Below the pieces are notes generated by a model. It searched no databases. It was not told the origin of the DNA and was given only the letters and a program-made list of their open reading frames with translations. Positions 42,442 to 50,055 of a stretch of DNA of 53,033 nt are shown here, one piece after another. The DNA comes from Zoogloeaceae bacterium. Its GTDB lineage: Bacteria > Pseudomonadota > Gammaproteobacteria > Burkholderiales > Rhodocyclaceae. The translations under genes and the position numbers were made by a program. The stretch spans positions 1 through 53,033 of the forward strand of contig JAEUNY010000006.1 of the NCBI GenBank assembly GCA_016791005.1. The letters run 5' to 3'. Each line of letters starts with the position of its first letter. Position 1 is the stretch's first letter.

Positions 42442-43206
42442 ATGCCGTGGAATCCCGAGCAATATCTGGCGTTTGGCGACCTGCGTTTGCGCCCCGCGCT
42501 TGAGTTGATGGCCCGTATCCCGACACAGGAGCCACAACGGATCGCAGACCTGGGCTGCGGTCCCGGCCATATCACGGCCCTGCTCGCCGAGCGTTGGCCC
42601 ACCGCCGAAGTCACGGGAATCGATCAGTCCCGTCCCATGCTCGACCGGGCTGCGGCGGATTTCCCCGTTTTGTCCTGGGTTGAAGCCGACCTCGCTGCCT
42701 GGCGCCCCGCCGAGCCCCAGGATCTGATTTTCTCCAATGCCGCCCTGCACTGGCTGGACGATCATCCTCGCCTGTTCCGCGACTTGGTGGCGCATCTCGC
42801 CCCGGGCGGCACCCTAGCGGTGCAAATGCCAAACAACTTCGCCGCGCCGTCCCACCGCTGCGCCTACGCCGCCGCCGCGGCCGGCCCCTGGTCTGAGCGC
42901 CTCGCCCCGCTGCTGCGCCCCGAGCCGCTGCTTGCCCCACAGGATTATTACGCCCTGCTGGCGCCGCTTTGCGGCCAGCTCGAGATCTGGCAGACCGAGT
43001 ATCTGCAAGTGATCGACGGTGAGAACCCGGTGGCCGATTGGACCCGCACCAGCCTGCTGGTGCCCCTCCTTGAAGCCCTGCCGCTCGCCTGGCAAGCTGA
43101 ATTCGAAGCCGAATACCGGGCGCGAGTGGCCGCGGCCTACCCCAAGACGGACGACGGTCGGACCTTGTTTCCGTTTCGCCGCCTATTCATGATTGCCCGG
43201 CGATGA
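42442..43206 (+). CDS. tam: Trans-aconitate 2-methyltransferase
   Basis: Tam methylates trans-aconitate (a by-product that inhibits the TCA cycle) with S-adenosylmethionine. From ATG 42442 it has 254 residues and starts MPWNPEQYLAFGDLRLRPAL, the family signature WxPxxYxxFxxxRxRPxxxL. The SAM site is RIADLGCGPGHITALLAERW, and GIDQSRPMLDRAAADFP and LIFSNAALHWLDDHPRLFRD follow. VQMPNNFAAPSHRCAYAAAA and TDDGRTLFPFRRLFMIARR close it. The upstream in-frame extension from 42349 has no family match. Stands alone, divergent from the EAL gene. Confidence 0.93.
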   Translation: MPWNPEQYLAFGDLRLRPALELMARIPTQEPQRIADLGCGPGHITALLAERWPTAEVTGIDQSRPMLDRAAADFPVLSWVEADLAAWRPAEPQDLIFSNAALHWLDDHPRLFRDLVAHLAPGGTLAVQMPNNFAAPSHRCAYAAAAAGPWSERLAPLLRPEPLLAPQDYYALLAPLCGQLEIWQTEYLQVIDGENPVADWTRTSLLVPLLEALPLAWQAEFEAEYRARVAAAYPKTDDGRTLFPFRRLFMIARR

Positions 43207-43262
43207 CGCCACAGCCCACCCGGGCGGCCGCCCCAACGATTCCTACCGGAGAACCCTAGCAT

Positions 43263-43661
43263 ATGTCCGATTTACCAAAAGTCACGCCAGACCAGGGGGA
43301 GCCTGCCCTGCGCATCGTCCCCATGCCGGCGGACCTCAATCCCTTTGGCGACGTCTTCGGCGGCTGGATCATGGCTCAAGTCGATATTGCCGGGTCGATT
43401 CCCGCCCGCACCCTGGCCAGGGGGCGGGTTGCCACTGTGGCGGTCAATTCCTTCACCTTCAAGCAGCCAGTATCCGTTGGCGACTTGGTCAGTTTTTATG
43501 CGAAAGTAGTGAAAGTCGGCCGCACCTCGGTGACCGTCGATGTCGAGGTCATTGCCGAACGCAACCCGGAGTGCCCGGTCATGGTCAAAGTGACGGAAGC
43601 GCAACTGACCTACGTCGCCGTCGACCGTGACGGGAACAAACGCCCCATCGGCGAGCGGTAG
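43263..43661 (+). CDS. yciA: Acyl-CoA thioesterase, YciA family
   Basis: Hotdog-fold thioesterase of 132 residues that hydrolyses acyl-CoA to free acid and CoA. It contains LRIVPMPADLNPFGDVFGGW, IMAQVDIAGSIPA (Asn26 and Asp41 match the active-site region of YciA), VNSFTFKQPVSVGDLVSFYA and GRTSVTVDVEVIAER. Start ATG 43263. It opens the fatty-acid block of FadL-type porin, TetR regulator, FadB-like enzyme and thiolase, so a role in acyl-CoA overflow or CoA recycling fits. Substrate length cannot be read from sequence. Confidence 0.9.
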   Translation: MSDLPKVTPDQGEPALRIVPMPADLNPFGDVFGGWIMAQVDIAGSIPARTLARGRVATVAVNSFTFKQPVSVGDLVSFYAKVVKVGRTSVTVDVEVIAERNPECPVMVKVTEAQLTYVAVDRDGNKRPIGER

Positions 43662-43707
43662 CCGTACGAAACACCCAAATCAAAAAGAGAGAATGAGGAG
43701 ACACGTC

Positions 43708-44970
43708 ATGGCCCGGAACCGCGCTCCACATCTTGCTGCCGGCCTGCTGGCCGCTCTGGCCACCGGCACGCTCCACGCGGCGGGCTTTCAGTTGCTCGAG
43801 CAGAACGCAAGCGGCATCGGCAGCGCCTACGCCGGGTCTGCGGCGGTCGCAGAAAATGCCAGCACGGTGTTTTTCAATCCGGCGGCGATGACCCTGCTCG
43901 CGCCCCGGGAGGTGAGCCTCGGACTGTCAGCCGTGCGGCCCCGATTCGAGTTGAAGAACGAGGGCTCGTTGGGGGGGCCTCTTTCGGGCAGCGGCGGCGA
44001 TGCCGGCTCCTGGGCCCTGGTGCCCAATGCCTACCTGACTTGGGCGCTCGGTAGTCGCCTGACGGCAGGGCTGGGGGTGTCCGCACCGTTTGGCCTCGTC
44101 ACCAAATACGACGCAGACTGGGTCGGCGCCGCCCAGGCCGTGAAGTTTGAGTTGCGGACCCTCAATCTGAATCCGTCCCTCGCCTGGCGCATCAACGATC
44201 AATGGTCGGTGGGGCTGGGCGCCAACTGGCAGCGCCTGGATGTCAATTACCGGCGGGCGGTCGCCATCGCCAATGGTGCCTTGGCCTCGACCTACGTCAC
44301 CTTCGACGCTGACAACGACGCCTGGGGGTGGAATGCGGGGGTGCTGTGGCTGCCCTCCCCCGCCACCCGGATCGGACTGTCCTACCGGAGCAGTGTCGAT
44401 CATGAAGTGGAGGGCAAGCTCAAGTTTCGTGGCACCCTGGCGGGGGCCTTCCCAAGCCTCAGCAACGCGCCGGCCAAGGCCCAGGTGGAGCTGCCGGACA
44501 CCTGGATCCTCAGCGTCGTTCAGCGCATCGACGCGCGCTGGGAAATGTTGGGGGATGTTTCCCGGACCGGCTGGAGCAGCATTCCCAAGGTCGATATCGT
44601 CCGCATCCCCGGCGGGGTGGTGCAGACCCTCGATTCCGACTTTCGCGACACCTGGCGCTTCGCCCTGGGCGCCCATTACCATCTGAACGATGCCTGGAAG
44701 CTCAAGTTTGGCGTCGCATACGACCAGACCCCCGTGCGTCACCCAGGTACCCGCCTGGTATCCCTGCCCGACAGCAATCGAACCTGGTTCTCCTTCGGCG
44801 GGCAGTGGACCCCAATCCCCGGCAACCGCTTCGATCTCGGCGTGGCTTACCTGCTGATTCCGAAGACCGGCATCAACAATGATCAGATCACCGCCGGCCG
44901 GGGCCGGGTCACCGGGGAGTACGATTCGAGCGTCTGGCTGTTGGGCGGCCAATATTCCCTTGCGTTCTGA
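43708..44970 (+). CDS. fadL: FadL-family outer-membrane long-chain fatty acid transporter
   Basis: From ATG 43708 (GAGGAG eight bases upstream) the protein has 420 residues. A signal peptide (APHLAAGLLAALATGTLHAA) is followed by the FadL N-terminal hatch GFQLLEQNASGIGSAYAGSA, AVAENASTVFFNPAAMTLL. The rest is an amphipathic beta barrel with the usual features: RFELKNEG, YLTWALGSRLTAGLGVSAPF, NPSLAWRINDQWSVGLGANW, GLSYRSSVDHEVEGKL, LPDTWILSVVQRID and a terminal aromatic (QYSLAF). It imports long-chain fatty acids or related hydrophobic compounds. Its position 55 bp before tetR and near the beta-oxidation genes supports fatty-acid use. Confidence 0.92.
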   Translation: MARNRAPHLAAGLLAALATGTLHAAGFQLLEQNASGIGSAYAGSAAVAENASTVFFNPAAMTLLAPREVSLGLSAVRPRFELKNEGSLGGPLSGSGGDAGSWALVPNAYLTWALGSRLTAGLGVSAPFGLVTKYDADWVGAAQAVKFELRTLNLNPSLAWRINDQWSVGLGANWQRLDVNYRRAVAIANGALASTYVTFDADNDAWGWNAGVLWLPSPATRIGLSYRSSVDHEVEGKLKFRGTLAGAFPSLSNAPAKAQVELPDTWILSVVQRIDARWEMLGDVSRTGWSSIPKVDIVRIPGGVVQTLDSDFRDTWRFALGAHYHLNDAWKLKFGVAYDQTPVRHPGTRLVSLPDSNRTWFSFGGQWTPIPGNRFDLGVAYLLIPKTGINNDQITAGRGRVTGEYDSSVWLLGGQYSLAF

Positions 44971-45024
44971 TCGCTCCCCGCGGGTGGCTGCCGGCGTCCG
45001 GCACCCGGCCTGAGGCCTCGTCCG

Positions 45025-45720
45025 ATGTCCCGCCCGCCCAAGGCCGGCAGCGACACCCGCTCCCGCATTCTCGACGCCGCTGAGCGCCTGGTCATCCAGC
45101 ACGGCTACGCTGCCACGTCGGTGCGCATGATCACCCGGGAGGCTGGGGTGCCGGTGGCCCTCGTGAACTACCACTTCGGCTCCAAGCAGGGGCTGATGGA
45201 AGCCATCTACGCCCGAGCCCTGGACCGGCCCGACGAACCTCGCGTCGGCTACCTGGACCGGCTGGAGGCCCAGGCCGACGGCGCCCCCCTCGCGGTGGAG
45301 GTCCTGGTGGACGCCTTCATCTCCACCGCACTGCGGCTCACCCGGCGGGAGAACCTGTCCGGCACAGTGTTCAAGCAGCTCATCGGCCAGGCATTCTACG
45401 AACCCGGTAACGGCGGCGAGGCGTTCTTCCCCGCCGAGTATCAGGACACCATCGAGCGCTACAAGCGGGCCTTCCTGCTGGCCCTGCCCGAATTGAGCGA
45501 GGAGGACGTGCTGTGGCGGATGTACTTCTTTGTCGGGATCGTGGCCTATGTGATGGCGGGGAAGGATGCACTGCAGATCACCTGCGCCTACGGGCTTGCC
45601 GACGCGGGGAATCCCGGGCGCATCCTTGCCCGCCTGCGCCCCTTCATCGTGGCCGGATTCCAGGCGCCCCCGGGACAAGCGCCGGACCTTGCGCGAGGTG
45701 AGGCTTGTGATAGGATTTGA
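45025..45720 (+). CDS. TetR-family transcriptional regulator
   Basis: 231 residues. The N-terminal HTH is typical: DTRSRILDAAERLVIQHGYA, TSVRMITREAGVPVALVNYH, FGSKQGLMEAIYARAL. The C-terminal ligand-binding domain (LVDAFISTALRLTRRENLSG, FLLALPELSEEDVLWRMYFF, VGIVAYVMAGKDALQI) resembles that of AefR/PsrA-type regulators that bind acyl-CoA or fatty acids. Its stop codon lies inside the palindrome TTGAACAGTTGTTCAA upstream of the FadB-like gene, which is the obvious candidate operator. I infer that it represses the downstream beta-oxidation genes and is released by an acyl-CoA. Confidence 0.9.
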   Translation: MSRPPKAGSDTRSRILDAAERLVIQHGYAATSVRMITREAGVPVALVNYHFGSKQGLMEAIYARALDRPDEPRVGYLDRLEAQADGAPLAVEVLVDAFISTALRLTRRENLSGTVFKQLIGQAFYEPGNGGEAFFPAEYQDTIERYKRAFLLALPELSEEDVLWRMYFFVGIVAYVMAGKDALQITCAYGLADAGNPGRILARLRPFIVAGFQAPPGQAPDLARGEACDRI

Positions 45721-45732
45721 ACAGTTGTTCAA
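45717..45732. promoter_or_regulatory. Palindromic operator candidate between tetR and the fadB-like gene
   Basis: TTGAACAGTTGTTCAA has 7-bp arms TTGAACA and TGTTCAA around GT. It overlaps the tetR stop and lies 75 bp before the ATG of the FadB-like gene. This is the only clear dyad in the interval and the natural target for the adjacent TetR protein. Confidence 0.55.
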
Positions 45733-45806
45733 AACAAACCCGGCGCCCGGGTCCGCGTCGCGCTGACCTCGCGCACCCGTCGCGCCGTGCCGGAAAGGAG
45801 ACACAG

Positions 45807-48203
45807 ATGAGCCGTTTGATCATTCGCAAGGTGGCGGTCCTCGGCGCCGGCGTCATGGGGGCGCAGATCGCCGCCCACTGTGCCAACGCCCGGGTGCCGG
45901 TGATCCTGTTCGACCTCCCCGGTCCCCCCGAGGACCCCAATGCCATCCCACGCAAAGCGGTGGATGCCCTTAGGAAGCTGGAGCCCGCCCCCTTGGCCAC
46001 CCCCGAGACCGCCGCGCTGATCGAACTGGGCAACTACGGCACCGATCTCGCCAAGCTCGCCGAATGTGACCTGGTGATCGAAGCGATCGCCGAGAAAATG
46101 GAGTGGAAGCTCGATCTCTATTCCAAGGTCGCCCCCGCCCTGGCCCCCCACGCCATCTTTGCCACCAACACTTCCGGCCTGTCCATCCACGACCTGTCGC
46201 TGGGCATGCCGGAAGCGCAGCGGGGCCGTTTTACCGGACTCCACTTCTTTAATCCCCCCCGCTACATGGCCCTGGTGGAGTTGATCCCAACTCCCACCAC
46301 CGACCCGGCGATGATCGACGCCCTGGAAACCTGGCTCACCACCTGCTTGGGCAAGAACATCGTGCGGGCGCTGGACACGCCCAACTTCGTCGCCAACCGG
46401 GTGGGCGTCTTTTCCATTCTGGCGGTAATGCACCATACCGCTCGGATGGGCCTGGGATTCGACGAGGTGGACGCCCTCACCGGCCCCCTCATCGGACGCC
46501 CCAAGAGCGCGACCTTCCGCACCGCCGATGTAGTCGGCCTCGACACCCTGGCCCATGTGATCCACACCATGCAGGCCACCCTGCCTGGCGATCCCTGGCA
46601 CCCCTACTATCGCAGCCCGGATTGGCTGCAGGCGCTCATCGCCCAGGGCGCCCTCGGGCAGAAGACCCGGGGCGGGATCTTCCGCAAGGATGGCAAGACC
46701 ATCACCGTGCTCGACCTCGCCTCCCAGGCCTACCGGCCCAGCACGGGCGGGGCCGCCCCCGAAGTCCTGGCCATTCTCAAGGACAAGGACCCCGCGCGGC
46801 GCTTCGCCCAACTGCGGGCCAGCGAGCATCCCCAGGCCCAGTTCCTGTGGGCCATCTTCCGCGACGTCTTCCATTACTGTGCCGTCCATCTTGGCGACAT
46901 CGCCGATTCCGCGCGGGATGTCGATTTCGCCATGCGCTGGGGATTCGGTTGGGCCCAGGGGCCCTTCGAGACCTGGCAGGCCGCCGGCTGGCAGGCCATC
47001 GCCGAAGCCGTCCGTGCGGACATCGACGCCGGCCGGGCCATGGCGGCCGTCCCGCTGCCTGCCTGGGTGTTCGACGGACGCAGCGGAGTCCACCAACCCA
47101 CCGGCTCCTGGAGCGCCCGGGAGGAACGCCTCAAACCCCGCTCAACCCTGCCGGTGTACGCCCGCCAGGTGTTTTCCGAGCAGGTCCTCGGCGAAGCGCC
47201 GGCAGACCCCGGCCAGACCCTTTGGGAATGCGGCGGCGACCGGGACGGGGTGCGCCTGTGGACCCTGCCCGGACGCGATGCGCGGATCGGCATCCTCTCC
47301 TTCAAATCCAAGATGCACGCCATTGGCAGCGTCGTTCTGGAAGGCCTGGTCGAGGCCGTGGCCCGGGCCGAGCGGGATCTGGATGGCTTGGTGATCTGGC
47401 ACGACGCGCCCTTCGCTGTCGGCGCCAACCTGCAGGAGGTGGTAGCCGCCTGCCAGGCCGGCCAGTTCGAGCTCCTCGACAAGACCGTGGTGCGCTTCCA
47501 GGGCGCGGCCATGGCCATCAAGCATGCCCAGGTGCCCATCGTTGCCGCCCTGCAGGGCATGGCCCTGGGCGGCGGGTGCGAGTTCGCGCTCCACGCGGCC
47601 CACCGGGTGTTCGCCCTGGAAAGCTATGTCGGCCTGGTGGAGGCCGGAGTCGGCCTCATCCCCTCCGGCGGCGGCAGCAAGGAACTGGCCCTGCGCGCCG
47701 CCGCGGCGGCGGAGGCCACGGCGGGTGGTGACGTCTTCCCCTTCATCCAGCCCGTCTTTGAGACCATCGCCATGGCCAAGGTGTCAAAGAGCGCGGTCCA
47801 GGCCGTCAGCATGGGGTTTGGCCGGACGATGGACGACATCGTCTTCCACCCGCGGGAGCTCCTCCATGTGGCCCTCGCCCGGGCTCGGGCCCTGGCCGAA
47901 TCCGCCTATCGCCCGCCGGTCGTCCAGCCCGGGGTGAAAGTGGCCGGGCGAACCGGCATCGCCAATTGTGAAATGATGCTCACCAACATGCAGGAAGGCG
48001 GTTACATCTCGGCCCACGATTACCGGGTGGCCAAGGCGGCTGCGACCGCCCTGTGCGGCGGCGAGGTGGCCCCCCACAGCCTGGTGCCGGAACAATGGCT
48101 CCTCGACGTGGAGCGGGCCCTGTTCCTCGAGCTCCTGCAAACCCCGGAAACCCAGGCCCGCATCGTCCACATGCTGGAAACCGGCAAACCCCTGCGCAAC
48201 TGA
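45807..48203 (+). CDS. 3-hydroxyacyl-CoA dehydrogenase/enoyl-CoA hydratase (FadB/FadN-like)
   Basis: 798 residues from ATG 45807 (AAAGGAG upstream). Unlike E. coli FadB, the dehydrogenase comes first: NAD motif KVAVLGAGVMGAQIAAHCAN, then ECDLVIEAIAEKMEWK, ATNTSGLSIHDLS, GLHFFNPPRYMALVELIPTP and NFVANRVGVFSIL. A second HCDH helical domain follows. The C-terminal third is a crotonase domain with IPIVAALQGMALGGGCEFAL and YVGLVEAGVGLIPSGGGSKE, keeping both hydratase Glu residues. This is the order seen in FadN of B. subtilis and many betaproteobacteria. It converts trans-2-enoyl-CoA to 3-ketoacyl-CoA. It is 13 bp upstream of the thiolase, so one operon. Confidence 0.95.
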   Translation: MSRLIIRKVAVLGAGVMGAQIAAHCANARVPVILFDLPGPPEDPNAIPRKAVDALRKLEPAPLATPETAALIELGNYGTDLAKLAECDLVIEAIAEKMEWKLDLYSKVAPALAPHAIFATNTSGLSIHDLSLGMPEAQRGRFTGLHFFNPPRYMALVELIPTPTTDPAMIDALETWLTTCLGKNIVRALDTPNFVANRVGVFSILAVMHHTARMGLGFDEVDALTGPLIGRPKSATFRTADVVGLDTLAHVIHTMQATLPGDPWHPYYRSPDWLQALIAQGALGQKTRGGIFRKDGKTITVLDLASQAYRPSTGGAAPEVLAILKDKDPARRFAQLRASEHPQAQFLWAIFRDVFHYCAVHLGDIADSARDVDFAMRWGFGWAQGPFETWQAAGWQAIAEAVRADIDAGRAMAAVPLPAWVFDGRSGVHQPTGSWSAREERLKPRSTLPVYARQVFSEQVLGEAPADPGQTLWECGGDRDGVRLWTLPGRDARIGILSFKSKMHAIGSVVLEGLVEAVARAERDLDGLVIWHDAPFAVGANLQEVVAACQAGQFELLDKTVVRFQGAAMAIKHAQVPIVAALQGMALGGGCEFALHAAHRVFALESYVGLVEAGVGLIPSGGGSKELALRAAAAAEATAGGDVFPFIQPVFETIAMAKVSKSAVQAVSMGFGRTMDDIVFHPRELLHVALARARALAESAYRPPVVQPGVKVAGRTGIANCEMMLTNMQEGGYISAHDYRVAKAAATALCGGEVAPHSLVPEQWLLDVERALFLELLQTPETQARIVHMLETGKPLRN

Positions 48204-48216
48204 GGAGCCCCCCATC

Positions 48217-49413
48217 ATGAGCACCCTCCAGGACGCCTACATCGTCGCCGCCACCCGGACCCCGGTGGGCAAACGCAACGGCATGTTCCGTAACGCCCGG
48301 CCGGACGACCTCCTGGCCCATGTGCTGGCCCGCGTGGTGGGGCAGGTCCCGGGCCTCGATCCGACCGAGATTGGCGACGTCATCGTCGGCTGTGCCATGC
48401 CGGAAGCCGAGCAGGGCATGAACGTGGCCCGCATCGGTCTCCTCCTGGCCGGCCTGCCCGAGCGGGTACCGGGCTATACCCTGAACCGCTTCTGCGCCTC
48501 GGGGCTCCAGGCGGTGGCCGACGCCGCCCAGCGCATCCGCCTCGGCGAGGCCGACGTGATGGTCGCGGCCGGCACGGAAAGCATGAGCATCATGAGCCAG
48601 ATGATGGGCAACAAGGTGGCCCTCAACCCCCGCCTCTTCGCCGACCCTGATCTCCGCGGCGTGGCCTACGGCATGGGCCTCACCGCCGAGAAGGTGGCCC
48701 AGCAATGGAAAATCAGCCGGGACGCCCAGGACGCCTTTGCCGCCGAGTCCCATCGCCGGGCCGTCGCCGCCATCACCGCCGGGCATTTTGCTGCCGAGAT
48801 CACGCCCACGCCCGTACGGCGCTACACCCCCGGGCCGGACGGCACCGCCCGGGCGACGGAGGACGTGTTCCAGCAGGACGAGGGCCCCCGCGCCGACTCG
48901 ACGGCAGAAAAACTCGCCAAGCTCAAACCTGTGTTCTCCGCCCGGGGGACGGTCACCGCGGGCAACAGTTCCCAGATGTCCGACGGCGCCGCAGCAGTCC
49001 TCTTGATGAGCGAGGCGGCAATCCGCCGCACCGGCGCCACGCCCATCGCCCGCTTCAGGAGCTACTCGGTGGCCGGTGTGCCCCCCGCCATCATGGGCAT
49101 CGGCCCGGTGGAGGCGCTGCCCCGGGCGGCCAAGGCGGCCGGCGTCGGCGTGGCGGATCTGGACTGGATCGAACTCAACGAAGCCTTCGCCGCCCAGGCC
49201 CTGGCCGTGATGCAGGAACTCCAACTCGATCCCGCCCGCGTCAATCCGCTGGGCGGCGCCATCGCCTTGGGCCACCCCCTCGGCGCCACCGGTGCGATTC
49301 GGACCGCCACCCTGATGAGCGCCATGCAACGAGACCCGACGCTTCGCCATGGCGCCATCACCATGTGTATCGGCACCGGAATGGGGGCGGCGGGAGTCTT
49401 CGACCGGGTGTAG
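48217..49413 (+). CDS. fadA: Acetyl-CoA C-acyltransferase (3-ketoacyl-CoA thiolase)
   Basis: 398 residues. Thiolase signatures are complete: NRFCASGLQAVADAAQRI (nucleophile Cys93), VMVAAGTESMSIMSQMMGNK, NSSQMSDGAAAVLLMSE, WIELNEAFAAQALAVMQEL, NPLGGAIALGHPLGATGA (His) and ITMCIGTGMGAAGVF (second Cys). The VGKRNGMFRNARPDDLLAHV N-terminus is of the degradative FadA/FadI type rather than PhaA. GAGGAG precedes ATG 48217. It completes the beta-oxidation cycle begun by the FadB-like gene just upstream. The symbol is by role; it could equally be called fadI. Confidence 0.94.
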   Translation: MSTLQDAYIVAATRTPVGKRNGMFRNARPDDLLAHVLARVVGQVPGLDPTEIGDVIVGCAMPEAEQGMNVARIGLLLAGLPERVPGYTLNRFCASGLQAVADAAQRIRLGEADVMVAAGTESMSIMSQMMGNKVALNPRLFADPDLRGVAYGMGLTAEKVAQQWKISRDAQDAFAAESHRRAVAAITAGHFAAEITPTPVRRYTPGPDGTARATEDVFQQDEGPRADSTAEKLAKLKPVFSARGTVTAGNSSQMSDGAAAVLLMSEAAIRRTGATPIARFRSYSVAGVPPAIMGIGPVEALPRAAKAAGVGVADLDWIELNEAFAAQALAVMQELQLDPARVNPLGGAIALGHPLGATGAIRTATLMSAMQRDPTLRHGAITMCIGTGMGAAGVFDRV

Positions 49414-49448
49414 AGAACACCCTCGGCGGACGTCCCCCAAGAGACAAA

Positions 49449-50039
49449 ATGCTGAAACACTTGCAGGGAATCCACACGGAAGCAGACTCGAGGGCTCGGC
49501 AACCACAAAGATTTCTTGCCTCCATTGTGATCCTCGCGGGTGCATTGGTGGCCAGCTGCACTTCGCCCCCCGGGGATTTCACCGTGCGTGGGCCCGACGG
49601 CCGGCAGATTCTCATCCGCCACGATGGCACGTGGCGGTATGCCGGGGACGCAGCGGACGAGGCGCCCCGGGCGGGAGGTGAGGCACGGCTAACCGTTGTT
49701 GGTCGCACCGATGAGGGACGGGACTGTCGAATCACATTGGAGCTCGCCAATCGCCTGCCCTATGAAATCCACTCCCTGGTCCCCACTTTTGTGGCCATTC
49801 GGGCGAGCGGATATCCCAACCGTCAGGTATCGGTGAACTTCAACGGTCTGTTCCCTGAGGGCTCTCAGCGCCGCACCGCGCTCTACGAGGGCATTTCATG
49901 CGCAGAGATAGCCCACCTGCAGATGTTTGGCGGCGACCGGTGCACCATGGGGGATCTCGACCTTCTCCGTGCCTCAGGGGACGAGTGCCTCTCGCGGGTG
50001 CGGATCGTGCCCAATCGCCTCGTGCCCGTGAGTCGCTGA
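49449..50039 (+). CDS. Putative lipoprotein of unknown function
   Basis: 196 residues. A polar N-terminal stretch of about 20 residues precedes a hydrophobic segment and lipobox (RFLASIVILAGALVASC, Cys37), so it is probably lipid-anchored; the long n-region is unusual. The mature part starts with FTVRGPDGRQILIRHDGTWR, a short motif seen in several small envelope proteins, then a beta-rich domain (LTVVGRTDEGRDCRITLELA, HSLVPTFVAIRASGYPNRQV). Four further cysteines in it could form disulfides. It follows the thiolase by 35 bp, but a role in fatty-acid use is not supported by the protein itself. Convergent with the ABC transporter gene across a hairpin. Confidence 0.7.
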   Translation: MLKHLQGIHTEADSRARQPQRFLASIVILAGALVASCTSPPGDFTVRGPDGRQILIRHDGTWRYAGDAADEAPRAGGEARLTVVGRTDEGRDCRITLELANRLPYEIHSLVPTFVAIRASGYPNRQVSVNFNGLFPEGSQRRTALYEGISCAEIAHLQMFGGDRCTMGDLDLLRASGDECLSRVRIVPNRLVPVSR

Positions 50040-50055
50040 CGGCCGCAGCGTCAGC
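50035..50055. terminator. Hairpin spanning the convergent stop codons of the lipoprotein and ABC genes
   Basis: GCTGACG (50035-50041) and CGTCAGC (50049-50055) pair around a 7-base loop. The lipoprotein TGA lies in the left arm and the complementary ABC-transporter TGA in the right arm, the same layout as at lysA/apaH. No T-run; weak terminator at best. Confidence 0.4.

Noticed and set aside
43927-45804. 625-residue minus-strand frame opposite fadL and tetR
   Set aside because: Antisense shadow; both sense genes are well supported.
45729-47096. 455-residue minus-strand frame opposite the FadB-like gene
   Set aside because: Gly/Val/His-rich complement of a GC-rich gene, with no recognisable fold.
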